Shown in pieces: positions 10,828-24,402 of a stretch of 64,000 bases of DNA. The notes below the pieces were generated by a model, which saw only the letters and a list, made by a program, of their open reading frames with translations, ran no database searches and was not told the origin of the DNA. This DNA comes from Augochlora pura. Taxonomy: Eukaryota > Arthropoda > Insecta > Hymenoptera > Halictidae. The stretch spans positions 23,832,796-23,896,795 of the forward strand of contig NC_135777.1 of the NCBI RefSeq assembly GCF_028453695.1, written 5' to 3'. Position 1 is the first letter of the stretch. Each line of letters starts with the position of its first letter. The translations under genes were made by a program, and so were the position numbers.

Positions 10828-13800
10828 ATGGATTACTATAACATTAAGTAAGTAGTAGATTATTGATTTCTCGTTCGTTTTAAAAACAATTGCTTCACTA
10901 TTACGTGAATATCCTATTCCCTTCGTGAGCGAATAAGTCCCATGACACGTATTGTATGGAATTACTATTTCAGTATCTTATCATAGTTTTAATTAGCACA
11001 CTTAAAAGAACTGTATATTTCGACGTCGTACAACACGTTTGTCAGCTACATAAATATTCGAAGGTCGATATAATTAGGCATTGTAAAATATTATTTTATG
11101 GCATAGTTTTTTTGACAGTGCTAAAAGGAGTATTGGCTGTTTTTGCAATTGTACAACGATAGTTCTTGCACAATCCATGTTTGGACATAAGATTATATTT
11201 CTAGATAAAATTTTAATGCCTAGCATTGATTTGTCATAGAGGTGTGAATTTATTTTTATAAAGATTTTATTCTCAAAAATACGTGATCAATATTGCGATC
11301 GTAAAATTGCGACGGATGAGTAATCGGGATATAATAGTCATAGAACGATGGAATTTACATCGAAAACGAGATATAGGTTTGCAAAAGTATACGCAATAAA
11401 AGAAAGCGAGTGGTGTAACAGTGTTATTTTTACCAACAGAACTAACTTATGATGGATCAATGGAAGTATGCTAAGTCAAAATTTAAAACCCATAATGTGC
11501 AACGATCAATTGTTTTAAGATGTAAAACTATTTTTAAATTGTAGTAAAATCTTATTATAGAACTTGAATAAAAGCAATACAAAACTACTTTTATTATATA
11601 AACATTCATGAAACCTTTGTACTTTCATCAAATTTTATTATTCCATTTCTGTTAATGTTATTTTTATTCTTCGGATTTGTATTCTTTTTAAATTTTTTGT
11701 TGAAATTTCAGCTCTAGCGAATATGAGAATTTCCAATCTATTCCAAGCACAGACAAGTGCATTCCAATACCGAGGCATAATACAACCATAATAACTGATG
11801 TCTATGCAGGGATACCAGAAAACTTATTGCTCAATTTTATTGGATTTGTGGTAATAATTAATTAAATAAAGTGTAATTGAAATTTATCTACATGATGGTT
11901 TCTTTCTTTTTCTAGATACTTGTTATTTTGTTTGGTTTATTACGCAAGAAGGCATGGAATTATGGACGTCTTGCTCTACTCAGCAAGACAGATGAGAGAT
12001 GGATGGAATTATTTTATGGGGATAACGATAGTAGAGACACAGATGTGTTATGCATAGAAAATTCTGTTAATTCGCAGCTTTCTCAGGTAGATAGAGGTTT
12101 CCTATCATGGATTGTTACAGCATTCAAAGTGACGTAAGTATAAATGCAGTATTTCAAATATACAGAAATCTTACTATATTTTTAAATTTTACGAATATAT
12201 TTTCCTCATGATTTTAGCGATGAAGAATTATTAAAGCGGGCTGGTCCTGATGGCTTATTGTACATATCTTTTGAACGTCACTTAATTCTTTTAAACAGTT
12301 TGATGGTTGTCGTAGCCCTATGTGTAGCATTACCAATTAATTTCCACGGTAACATGCAAGGAGACGGTGCAACATTCGGTCATACAACATTATCAAATTT
12401 AAATCCAAAATCTCCATGGATTTGGGTGCACTCATTAATTATTTTGACCTATCTACCAGTAGGTGGTTTCATTATGAAACGTTTTCTGAAGAAGGTATGG
12501 TGTAACATGATACTGAATATACAGAAACGATAATACCTAATTAGTTATTAATATGTATTTATAACGTAAGTGCAAATAATAAAATAATGAAAATGATATC
12601 GTACATAGGTGCGAGATGCTAAGCACGGTGCTGAGCTCGCAGCGAGAACACTATTAATAACAGAAATACCAAAACATCAGTGCAAAGAAGAAGACCTTAT
12701 GGAATACTTTAAGTATGTTAAGTTTTACTTTAAAAAGAATAGAAAATTTGTTATGGCAAATAAAAGCATGTATCGTACAAATTCGATATATATTCTGTTA
12801 CTATATCTTGCAGAGAAGATTTTCCTACACTGTCTGTTGAAGATGTGAAATTGGCTTATGACGTTAGACGTCTTTCAGCATTGAATGCAGAGAAAGATTG
12901 TGCTGAACAAGCACGTTTGTATTGTGAAAATTATGCAAAGAAGAAAGAACCTTTGACAATGTATCCATATCCATGTGGCCAATTAATTGGTTGTTGCTGT
13001 AAATATGTATGTCACTTATAATCCAGTAATTATTTTCATTAAAAATACTTGAAGATAAACATAATAATTATTTCATAGAAAGTTGAGGCCCATAAGTTTT
13101 ATATGAACGAAGAAATCAGATTAACCGCGTTAGTCGAAGAGGAGAAAAGACTGTCATTGGAAAGACCTTTGGGTATTGCCTTTGTAACTTTAGGTTTGTT
13201 ATTACTTTCGATACTTTACATTGACACGTACTTTACTTAAAAAATAGCAAAACGTTGCTTTGTATTGTTGTTAAAACAATTAATTCATACGCAATCATAC
13301 TTTTCAATGAAACAACAAGAATAATAACATTCACGATTACATCTCAAAGGTACACCTGGCGCAGCTAAAACGATGCGTAAACGCTTACGCTCTTTACCCA
13401 GCATAAAATGGGTTGTAGATTATGCACCAACACCGTCCGATATCGTTTGGGAACACTTGAGTATACCAAGATCTTGTTGGTATCTAAACGCTGTTTTAAT
13501 CAATTTCTTTCTGGGCATTGTATTATTTTTTCTTACTACACCAGCTGTAAGTAATTTTTAGTCAATGTATCAGCACTATAAAACCTCTAAACTTTGCATT
13601 ACAATGTAACAATCGTAATGTTTGATTTCAGGTAGTAGTATCTGCGCTAAATAAATTGCCAGTTACAGGAGATATTATGAACCTAAGTCCAGTAGTTTCA
13701 TATTTTCTTCCCACTGTACTACTAATTAGCGTTGCTGCATTAATGCCGGTATTAGTGGCAAGAAGTGAATCATTAGTTAGACACTGGACTAGGAGCAGTT

Positions 13801-15184
13801 TAAATCGGGCAGTAATGACGAAAACATTACTTTTGTTATTGCTAATGGTTCTCATATTACCCAGTTTGGGACTGACTAGTGCCCAGGCATTTTTAGATTG
13901 GACCGTGAATTCGGCGAATGACACGGAGAGATGGGATTGCTTATTTTTGCCAGATCAGGTACCGTTTCATTGACCTATCCAGAAATTCAAAGCGTCTGAG
14001 CGTCCCATTAACCCATTACCGCCCTCTGTACCTGCACAGGAACACACGCTATGTGTTGAACGACCTTGTTTCAAACAATTTCACTCCTAAAGCGCCCATT
14101 GTACACGGCTGAGTACACCCCTAAAACTTGATATGTAAATATATCTTTTTCATTTTATTTTCTTATATAGCATATTTTATCCCTTATGGACTAATAAATA
14201 GAAAAACAATAGAAAAATATAATATTGCAGTTTCATTTTGGGCGTTAATGGGTTAAATAAATTGGTTTCTAACTGGAAGTCATTCCTTTATTACAGGGCG
14301 CTCTATTTGTGAATTACGTGATCACTGCAGCCTTACTTGGAAGTGGTTTGGAATTGGTCAGATTCGCAGAATTAGCATTGTACACTATTAGGCTCTGTTT
14401 AGCTCGAAGTAGAGCAGAAAGAATACATGTTAGGAAGGCAGTGTTATGGGAATTCCCTCTGGGTGCTCACTATGCCTGGTTGATCTTAGTTTTTACCATG
14501 ACTACGGTGTACAGTTTAGCCTGTCCACTAATCACTCCTTTCGGGCTATTATATCTTGTAGTTAAACATTTGGTATGTTTAATACGTTCTTATTAAAATT
14601 CAGCAGAAAACTGCAATGTTATTAAATAAGTATATTATGTCCAATGTTGGATAGGTGGATAGACATAATTTGTGCTTCGTATACGGACCAAGCATCGGCG
14701 GAGGTCAGTTAGCAGGGGCGGCGGCAAGCGCCACCGGAGCTGCTCCCATTTTAGGTCAAGCTGCGTTACTAGCTCTGGGTCTACTAAGGAGAGGCTTAGC
14801 GCCGTTGGCCGCTGTACAACTTAGCGGTCTTGCGGCAAGTATTTTGGGCCTTGTTACTGGAGCTACTTTACCATCAAGGAAGTCCAAGGTACAGTCAATA
14901 ATGATTGTCTCTTGTATACGTCTTTGCTTGCCGATCTTAAGATGTATAATACATTGTTGAATATCATTGTTTTGCAGACACAAGCTGTAAAAAAAGATCT
15001 GTGGGGTGGACAAAATTTCGTTGCACCCGTGTTGCGCGACAAACAGCTGACTCCGGAGGAAATTGTACCCCCCAGGTCAAGTTCAGAGCAGAACACGCCC
15101 AGTGTAATAATAAACGCCAGTAGCACTTCGGCACAAGAGAGTCCAAAGCTTTATCAAGATTATGGTATAGAATCGTCAGCATGA
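10828..15184 (+). CDS. Tmem63: TMEM63/OSCA-family mechanosensitive ion channel
   Basis: Twelve coding exons: 10828-10847, 11712-11850, 11916-12133, 12218-12494, 12609-12712, 12814-13006, 13079-13193, 13350-13546, 13632-13958, 14297-14572, 14655-14888, 14978-15184; 768 aa. The N-terminal GIPENLLLNFIGFV segment, the LFGLLRKKAWNYGR loop, the cytosolic ITEIPKH (RRM-like) region, the PCGQLIGCCCKY/VEAHKFY segment, PSDIVWEHLSIPR, and the membrane block from VNYVITAALLGSG to AHYAWLILVFTMTTVYSL are hallmarks of CSC1-like/TMEM63 proteins. About ten or more membrane segments are expected. The family forms stretch- and osmolarity-activated cation channels; the Drosophila member serves food-texture and humidity sensing. 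The C-terminal tail is short and polar, ending in ESSA. The first coding exon has only 20 bases and precedes an 864-bp intron. Intron 9 carries a MITE. Confidence 0.95.
14008..14256. mobile_element. TTAA-flanked MITE (piggyBac type) in Tmem63 intron 9
   Basis: The element is bounded by TTAA at 14008-14011 and 14253-14256, with near-perfect terminal inverted repeats CCCATTACCGCCC (left) and CCCATTAACGCCC (right end read inverted), 12 of 13 bases matching. The interior is 241 bp and has no transposase frame, so it is non-autonomous. TTAA target duplication with ends starting CCC is the piggyBac signature. It fills most of the 338-bp intron; without one TTAA copy and the element, about 93 bp would remain, similar to neighbouring introns. 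Confidence 0.85.
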
Positions 15185-17132
15185 TTATGCTTTTCTCATT
15201 TCATTACAATGAATATCTAGTAGGTGCATTAACGTCATTCGATATAATCGCAATGAAACATGATATATGCTGCGACTAATTATTGAAATTCCATGTTTTA
15301 TGATATAGTGTATACGTAAACACGACAAGTGTGTTAAAAAATAACATTGAACCTACTTGTCGTGTGGATGTACATAGAAAGCGTACGATATCAGCATGTC
15401 ATTTTCCGTTTCGAAAGGAATGATAAGATTGAAACTAGATTTATACCGGGTTTCTCGTAATACGTGGGACCCACTTCAGGAATAGATTCTACATATGAAG
15501 GCAACAAAAAAGTTATAAATATATATAATAATATTAAAAAAGCAATAAATTATTTCGGCATTGCACGAAATTATTTTTCTGATATTAATTATTTGTTTAT
15601 TCAATTCTAAGTATGTATGTTTCAAATAAGTCAAGCTTTACTGTATTATAATCACTAATGAACGAAATTCAGTTCCATTGTTTGATTATGTATAACCTTC
15701 TTCTTTAGAGAGGATCTTTAGCAATCTCAGTTACTTATTATAGAGAATACTTTAAATAAATAGCAACAAGTATTATACCACAATATGCGAGGTATATAGA
15801 GAAAAAGAACAAAAAGTTACAATTGTACAAATAAACAAAAATACAGCTAATATGAAAACATTACATGTATTTGTGTCCACTTGTCTAAAAGAACTTGTTA
15901 CTATACTTTTAAGTTAATGTAATCGTACTAAGCATATACTAAAGACTGTCATGTTGCATAAATAGCATTTCTCGCTTATATTACAGAAAATTTTCTTAAG
16001 TGCATCAAGTTTCATCTTACATTTCCATCAATGACACGCTTGCATACTATGTATAATTTAAAATACATAGAAACGCTATTGACAATTTTATATCACCTTG
16101 GCTCTACGGTATTCACAGTTAAACAATGTTCTAAGAAACTATTAATCTATTTATTATACATTATCGAGTTTTAATGCGACAAATAAACAAATACGATTTA
16201 AATGAACTTCTGAATGAAATCCAATCGCTCATATAGGAAAGAGATAATTTACTGTCATCATTGCATAATATTAGATATTGATTTTGTTTAATCGACGTCT
16301 TAACACTAATTACCATTAAAATTAACATATTTCACGTGATACAAATGTTTTAAAATGTACAAGGCAGTGTGAAGATACAATTATTTCAACGGTGGAGATT
16401 GTTCCTCGACCGATGCAAATTGTTCACATAAGGAATAAAGATTTAAACGGGAACAGATCAATTTAAAAACAGTCTATCTAATTGGCATCCGAATAATTAT
16501 GAAATCAACCATTGGGCCCTTGACAGTTCATCCGTACCGGAGTTTTAATTAAATTAGGATAAGGCACTGAATTAGTCTGCCACACTTTTTAAAATTAAAT
16601 ACTTTTACCGCACATTTAAACAATTGAAATATATGATTACTGTGAGCAAGTGAATACATGTTAAGTTTACACTTGCAGATGAACTGAAGCATTCCATGTC
16701 AATCTACTAAGATAAATAATGTTCATGGATAATAGTAGACGTCTGCTTAACTTTCAAAACAACTGCTAGGTAAATATATATGTATAAATATAAATAAAAG
16801 TATGTGCTACAGGTATCCTCGATTACTTAAAAACAAGGTATATAATCTTATATCAAAAACAGAAGTATACAAATAGATTATAAGTAGATGAATGTATCAA
16901 GCAAGCAGATTGTCAGATTGCTTACCACGATGTACAGTAAAATTGTTATTTTAAGAATTAAAATTGTTTTTTTGAATAGTATTATTATTAAACCGGCCTA
17001 TTTGACATGGAATGGATGTCATTGCATTGTATAATATTATTTCATGATACTTTGCACCGTGACTTTCATGGAAGCTATAAATGATTTCCAGTACATTTTA
17101 CTATCCACATCTATTTGATGAAAAGAAATGGT
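15185..17132. other. Convergent 3' region between Tmem63 and NSD
   Basis: AT-rich sequence between two tail-to-tail genes. It should contain the 3' UTRs of both. AATAAA occurs on the plus strand near 15543 and 15757, and several weaker hexamers occur on both strands. No coding frame or structured RNA was recognised. Confidence 0.5.
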
Positions 17133-20100
17133 TCATTCGAATAAACTACCACCAATTATGGCTTCCAGTTGACTAGAGGTAAGATTATTCAACTCCTCTA
17201 CCTGATTTCCTTCTTTTCTCAGACTCAGAGACAATCGATGCAATGTTTTTCTTTTCATACTTTTCGAACCGTAATCACACGGTATAAAGTCGATAGGTTG
17301 CACGATCTCTTCGTCGTCCTCCTTTTGAGATTCTTCGCTTTCTTCGCTGCTGGGATGAACCTACGAGTCACATCACCGTTTACTAATATTGTTCCATGAA
17401 AATACATGTGGTACATGAATATAAACGGGGAAAGCAACAAAATTATTGTGCGACTTTCAAAATCAACTTTGTCTCATAGCCAAGTTGCGTGCATTATAGT
17501 GCAAGAAACTACGCGAATCCCCAAAATATAATTGTATGTACAACGGCACAATTTAAATATTTATAGTGTTACAGAATGGTTTACTCACCAATACATTTGT
17601 AAAATTGCACGAATAAATAAACGATAAATAAATCATTTGTTAACTGCAAATTAGGTAGTTTTTTTTCTTACGACAAATTACATTATGGTTTAAAAGAAAT
17701 CCAAATAGGTAATAGCAAATTTGTACACTCACTTGAACGTATAAACTTAAACAGAACATGTTTGTTTGTTTGCTACTACTTCTCACTACTGCCAATGTCA
17801 GGGAGAGGATGCTGGGAACAATGAAAAATAATTAAAAAAAAAAGAATAGAAAAAGGTTGATTATCATTAATCTCTCTTTTTTTTCTTTCGAAAATATTCA
17901 CTAACAAAAAACAATACATCTACAGTTATATTATCTCTATAGAACTGCGCCACATGTTTTTTTTCTTTAATCCATTATTATAACTTGTCAATCGACATTT
18001 TATACAGATGAACGCAGTACAGCGTTTAATTATATTTGGGTCTGTTAAAATGTAGAACAAAATAAAGTCCCTTACATTAGTGATCATAATTTACAAATTT
18101 CTTTTCATAAACATAAATTGTCATATAATCGAAATTCTGTAGGGTGTGTTATTAAATGAAACGCGCGTTGCAATTTTTGAAGCTAAATATTGAGAAACGA
18201 ATAGGAACGCATCCCTATGAAGCAAATACTTGAAAATGCGTTTATTCTTTTACGCAGATTCAGTACCGCAAACGAAAGTAAGTCGCCAAACGTTCTGCTA
18301 TTCTCAAATAGATAATATTCTAAATAAAATCTGGTCATGCTCTACCACCACCAACGCAATTTATCGCTAACGTGCTTTACGTCAAATGTACATGATATAA
18401 AGGAAAAAAGATGATTTTAGATGGAAAAGCTAGGGATGGGCATCCATATAGTTGCATTGCACTGCATTGCTTGTTTTTCCTTATAACTTGTCACGACGAT
18501 ACTCTTATTACAGAGCTTCATCTCACCTCTACTATGGAAACTCTTGGTGATGGTTCCCGCGGCGCAGCTTTCTCCAATGTCACAAGTGGACTACTGGAAC
18601 CTGTAGAAGAATATTCTCTATCCGTTTCAGTGTCATTATCTGAATAATCTTTCTCGTCGTCAACCGATGATTTCTGCATTTCCATGTTTTCGTGTAGCTT
18701 GCAAACGAAACCACTCTTCTCGTCACAATCATATAAATTTCCCTCTAAATGCACTGTTAATATTCAAACAGCGTTAATAGTTGGCTATATGCATATATGA
18801 TCGCAATATTATTACCTTGACAAAAAGCAGCGCTGCAGAAAGAGCAATGCGCGGATGTTCTACGTCCACATTCTGCGCAATGATGCCAAGGACAACTAAA
18901 TCTTGAATCCACATCGTCGATGTCTACACAAGTTTGGTGATATTTCTTACCACATGTTTTCTGGTCACAGACCACGAACTCTTCTAATTTTTCAATTTCT
19001 TGCCCACAGCCCCAACATGCCAAATGTTTTCTCGTTCTACGGGCGATTGTTCAACGATTAGATATCACGATTGTCACAAACATACATTGATCATTTACCT
19101 CTTCTGACGTTTCATTTTATCCACCTTCTCAAACTTCTTTTGTGGCATAGACGGTGTTGTTGCCTGCGATTTTTGTACTTTCAAGCCTATAAATCCGCTA
19201 CAATTTGGTGCACCGCACAAGCAGGGCTTTCGAGTTTCTCCATCGCACGCTAAATTATAATTAAAAGTTAATTCTTCACCGTGTTCTATATCGCATAACG
19301 CAAATAGACCTATACGGGTATCTCCATTTACCGTCCACTTCTGAGTCTCGCAATTTGGCGAACATGAGTGATCTGTAATTTTGAAAACGTAAGTTCATCC
19401 TTTTTATTTCAGCATTTGAGAAAGACAGAGGGTACTCACTCATAAATCGACTTAAATTCCCTTTCGGCTCGGCATCTATCATTCTATTATTATCTATGGT
19501 TAAAAAATAAAAATTCTCGTTCTTTAATTCCTTTTTTCTATGCAGCCTTCGTTTGTACTCAGCTTCGTCTATAACTTCACCTACGTACTCAATAACAAAC
19601 TGTCCCGTTTTAATGTGTTCTAAACTTCTAAGACCCCATCCCCGGGCCGCAGTGTGAAATGGTTCCATAGCGGGATATTGTCTTCTCGCGAATGCCTGAT
19701 TGTTACATTTTGGACCAGCCGGACATATACCAGGACTACATTCAACCAGTAATATTCGATTTAAACAATCCGTCCCAGGTGCACAGGGATTTTCCCACTC
19801 CGCATCACAGTCGCAAGCGACAATACTTTCGACTTCTGTCGGTTTGACATTACCAACTGGTTTATTTACCTATAAATATTATCATATTTTATTACAGATT
19901 AAGATTTATAATATGGTATGAAATAATGATATGTTGCGTGGAAGTCATTTTGAGAAAAGGTAAGCAAGGCTTTACCTTTAATTTAACGTAATGTGGAGGT
20001 TTTAATCCTCGTGGGCCATTATCCTTAGCAGCAGCTCTTTCGATTTTTAAACGCTGGTGTATATCATTAGCTTCTTCCAATGCTTTTCGGTAAGTATCGT

Positions 20101-23100
20101 CTCTGTTATTTTTTTTCCCAATCGGTGGTTTTATATTTGCATCGCCATCTTGGTAAAGAAAAGCCCGGCCTCTAGAAACAGCAAAATAATAATACAAATG
20201 TTAAAAATTAATCATTATATTTTATAAGTACCTCAGTTTTCTGATATTAGAAAATTGCGAACTACTTACCTATGTACCCAATAATAATTATTTGATCCTA
20301 AGAACATCACACAAAATTTACCAGGGCTGTGGGGTATAGCTTCTATATTTTCAGGAATTTCATGTGGATAACAAATGCGGGATGGCCACCAGCGATAATT
20401 ACCGAGTTTAACCCAAACAACTTCTCCATACAAAGGCAGTCTGCCTGTCTCACAATCTTCGCAGATAAATGCACCATCTGGTGCATCTATTCCTAAAGTT
20501 ATCATTGCTTATAGTACACATTACACGTTGATATACATTTACGTATTTATAATATTACTGTCGTAAGTACACGCTACTTTTTTTGTACTACTACCATGTC
20601 CCCATCATTACAAGATGCTACACTACTGTTACAACTATAACCATTATCGTTACAATTATGTTTACGTTTGCTATGTAAACAAAATAATTACCTAGACACT
20701 CAAGATGAAACGAAGTTGGACATGTATCGCAACAGATAAGACTTCCACCCCTTGTACATAAAAAGCACCATGCTGCATTTACTGGTGGGTGAGGTGCTTG
20801 ATAATGTTTTGGACACACTATTTGGCTGCCGGTTAAAATTATTGAACCAGCAGGCAAGCAAGAGGTAGATGTATGATAAGATGAAGGGCACCGCACGCAT
20901 CGTGCTAACTTCTCATTTGGAGTTCTTGAATGACTATCCTGAGGATTATCCGAACTGCACGTGTGGCACACATGATACGGACAAGTTAATCGACCTCCTT
21001 GCCAATGAGACTAACAAAAAAATAAAAATGCTTATACATTTTAAATGTAACAAATTGAAAAAAGTATGTCAAAATTTTGTTATTACCTGTGGCCATGATT
21101 TTAGACAAGACGAGTGATAATGTTTACCACAGGCTATAACAGTGCACCTTATTCTGTCGCCTTCCCTTTCATTACATATAAAACAAGCAGGCGCTACTCC
21201 TGACAAACAATCTATGCATTTAAATAATTCATCTTCCTGTTCATCATTTTTACCTAAAATAAGAAATTACACATTATATTAAATATAATTTAAATATTCT
21301 TAATACATATAGTAAGCGTCATATAAATTTCAATACCGCCATTTTCATCCTCGTCTATATTGCTTCGTCTAATTTCTTTGATATCGTCGAGGATTTTATC
21401 GTCCATTGTACTTTCATCGATGGAATGCTCTGGACTGGATTCGCCAGGTTTTACACAAGATAAATGGAAATATGAATAACAAGGTCCTTTACATCTGGTC
21501 AACTTTCCAGTTTTTTCACATATTTGACAAACTTTTTCTTGTTTCATTCCTTTAAAGATATTGTACGGCCTACTCTTTTTAATTTCTGAAACAATCATCT
21601 CCTCTTTTTCAACTTTAATTCTAGACTTTCTAGTGTCCTTTGTATTCAATTCCATGTCTATCGACAAATCTTCTTGATCGGACAAATTATCTTTGACTTG
21701 TGCATTAGAAGCGTCCGACGTTACATACGACCGATATTTTTTACGGAAAGAAGAGTTCATTGAGTTCCAAGTTTTCTTCAAATATCTTTTTATATCCTGT
21801 TCCGATGCATCTGGATATTCATCTTCCAACATATCTCTATTCCTTTCATAATAAACTTCGAATACACCATCCACATCCTCTTCGGACTTAAATTCCACTT
21901 TCTGTGCACCGGAAACATCGTCGTTGGAATCTCGTTGGCTCAAAGGAGACATTGGGGGTGTATCAGAATTAAGTCTCGAATTACTTTTACCATTCTCTGT
22001 GAACTTCTGTGTTTTAGATAACATTCCATCTATTTTGTATTGTCCTTTTTCTAGTTCATATCCCTGCAATGCAATTACATAATACGTTAATAACAATAAT
22101 TTTAAAAATGTACTTCTATTCTACCTCAATCCTATTCATATACTTACAGTTTCCTGCTTAACACGTTTAGCATCAAGGTCACTGGAGTCATGAGAATATT
22201 TTCTCTTGTTAACTTTATCTTTCTCATCTGATGTGCTTGACTTAGGCGACCTACTTTTTGTATTGTTCTCTTTTGGTTTAAAAATATCAGCCCTGTTTTC
22301 ATTGCTCATCGGTTGAACCTCCATAGCTTCTTCTATTGCGCTTTCCCATTTAGATTTAATTCCAGGTTTTACAACAAATGCAGCAGCATACTTTGCATCC
22401 CTCTTTTTAACTTCTGCAGTTATTGATTCCGACAATTTTTTAAAATCAGCAAAATTAGTAAATGGTATCATGGAATTTGAAGAAACCCAACTGTGGCGTC
22501 CTTTATCACCAAAATATCGAACGTGTATCGTCAATATCTGGGATTTGGCAGTAGCTAGTCAAACAAGATTATTATGATTTATTGCAATTGAATTATATCA
22601 CTCATATTACACTTATTAATTATATATTATTCATATCTAATGTAGATATTATAACATTATTTACAGATTTGAATAACTTTTGCAAAATGTATAAAACAAT
22701 TCAAAGAATAAAATAGAAAACATGGACATACGAAGAAATATACTTAAGAGAGAATATTTTTAAAGTTGAATACAAACATACCTTTCAGTCTATGATAAGT
22801 CATTAAAATTGGGTCTAATGTTATCACACAAGGCCAAAAAGGAAAATTACCAACGCGAGCCCATGCTAATTGACCTAATACCCAATTGCACTGTATCGGT
22901 GTACCAATTACTTTTGGAGCAGCCTCATCCATGGTACTTAGACTGATGGACGAATCACTTGTGTCATCCATATCATTGGCTACATTAATTTCATCCATGC
23001 TTTCATTACTGCTATCAGAGGAATTCTGATATTTTCGAGCTTTCGACATCTTGGAACTCTATAACACGCGTATATATATATATGAAATATGCATTGCATA

Positions 23101-23445
23101 GATAAAGTTATACATAAAAACATAAAATATTGCTACATTTAATATTATAATGTTTTATTAGAATAATATTTTATTGTATAACGATATAATTTGACAAGTT
23201 ATGGTTGATTTTGAAAAAATATAACATGCCTTTGGAGAATCAGCAACCTCATTTTTGGGTGATTTAGGCTTTATTGTTCTACCATAACGACTTCTACCTG
23301 ACGAAATCGTAATAGATTCGGTATTAAAGTCCTTTTTATCATCTTCGAAATTGCTTTTCGTCACGTCCAAATTACTGCCGCAATCGCCAAATCTTGATTC
23401 AGTAATTACGTCCACCTTACTGTTCACTCTGTTGATAGAGCTCAT
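17133..23445 (-). CDS. NSD: NSD-family histone H3K36 methyltransferase (Mes-4/NSD)
   Basis: Thirteen coding exons: 23445-23230, 23058-22782, 22554-22148, 22063-21337, 21253-21087, 21010-20692, 20492-20270, 20171-19976, 19869-19440, 19372-19099, 19036-18816, 18753-18527, 17360-17133; 1303 aa. Domain order is that of NSD1-3: PWWP1 (about 128-215, FPFWP), a HMG-like charged block, three PHD fingers (about 555-705), PWWP2 (about 725-800, WVKLGNYRWWPSR), AWS (about 865-910), SET (about 912-1035; RGWGLRS, NHSCSPNC, GEELTFNYN), post-SET (PCLCGAPNC) and a fourth Cys/His finger (about 1085-1150). All SET catalytic motifs are present, so an active enzyme making H3K36me1/2 in the nucleus is expected. 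Intron 1 appears to use a GC donor (AAAG|GCATGT). The acidic last exon, after a 1.17-kb intron, is joined by phase and acceptor only. Confidence 0.95.
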
Positions 23446-24380
23446 AGCTTCCTGACTAATTCAACATTTTCGCTACTCAGGATGTAGAATGATTCTATAT
23501 TAAAAATCCTTACACACTTCTTCAACAGTGGGAGAGATATAAACTGATGAACTTGTATATAAAGAGCTCACTCATTGAAAACAATTTCCATTATCGCTGA
23601 AAATAGCTGCGATGGCCGATTTTCAAGGGTTACTTTATATCATAGAAAAACGACACGCATCATTGTCTGTTATGCAGTGGTGGTATTCTATTCTGTCTAA
23701 GCTTCTCATATAAACATAGCTTTTGTCACATTAATCATGTAATTGTATTAATATTAAAAAACTGTAAATGTAACTGAACCTCACGAATCTGTGGACAGGA
23801 ACGAGACGCGTTTCCCGCGATTTTGGGTAATTCTCATAACCATGCTGTGTTTAATTTTTCACTATAACAGCAGTATTTGGTGATTTTTGTTTTGTCAATT
23901 ATATTGCATTATTGTCATTTTCGACTGTAGATTTGTCAATATAAACTTAATTTAACTACTAAAATTTATTGTCATTATTTATCGATTTGTAAACAGTTTG
24001 AAATATAAATTGTTTAAGCAAAATTATGAGCACACTGAGTCGTTACATACGATGCATATTAACTTTGAATTTGCTCATTTATCTATAATTAATAAAATAA
24101 TATGCCATTATACAAAACTATTGACAAAGTTTATTAAGCAGTATCTTTAATATTTATTTAGGTACACTTATTTCGTCAGATGTTTATGTAATGTTCGTCT
24201 ACATTATGATTTTTGTTCAAGAAATAATAATATCTTAAAAAATGGTATTATTATTTAGCTTTATTAGTACTTTATAAAGTATTATATTACTGCACATTTG
24301 ATAATCATAACTTTTGAGCACAATGGACTATAGAGAGAGAGGGGGGAGGGCAGAGAAAAAGAAAGAGGAAGGACACAAAC
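23446..24380. other. NSD upstream region / DNAAF3 3' flank
   Basis: AT-rich region with the NSD promoter and 5' UTR near 23450-23850 and plain AT-rich sequence beyond. A purine-rich tract (GA- and G-runs) lies at about 24331-24374. No gene was recognised. Confidence 0.5.
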
Positions 24381-24386
24381 TTTATT
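24381..24386 (-). terminator. PolyA signal of DNAAF3
   Basis: AATAAA on the minus strand, 17 bp after the DNAAF3 stop codon, pointing to a very short 3' UTR. Confidence 0.55.
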
Positions 24387-24402
24387 ACTAATTTATGATT
24401 CT

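Noticed and set aside
10956..11162. 68-codon hydrophobic frame in Tmem63 intron 1
   Set aside because: Lies in AT-rich intron sequence without splice sites that fit Tmem63, and no motif was seen.
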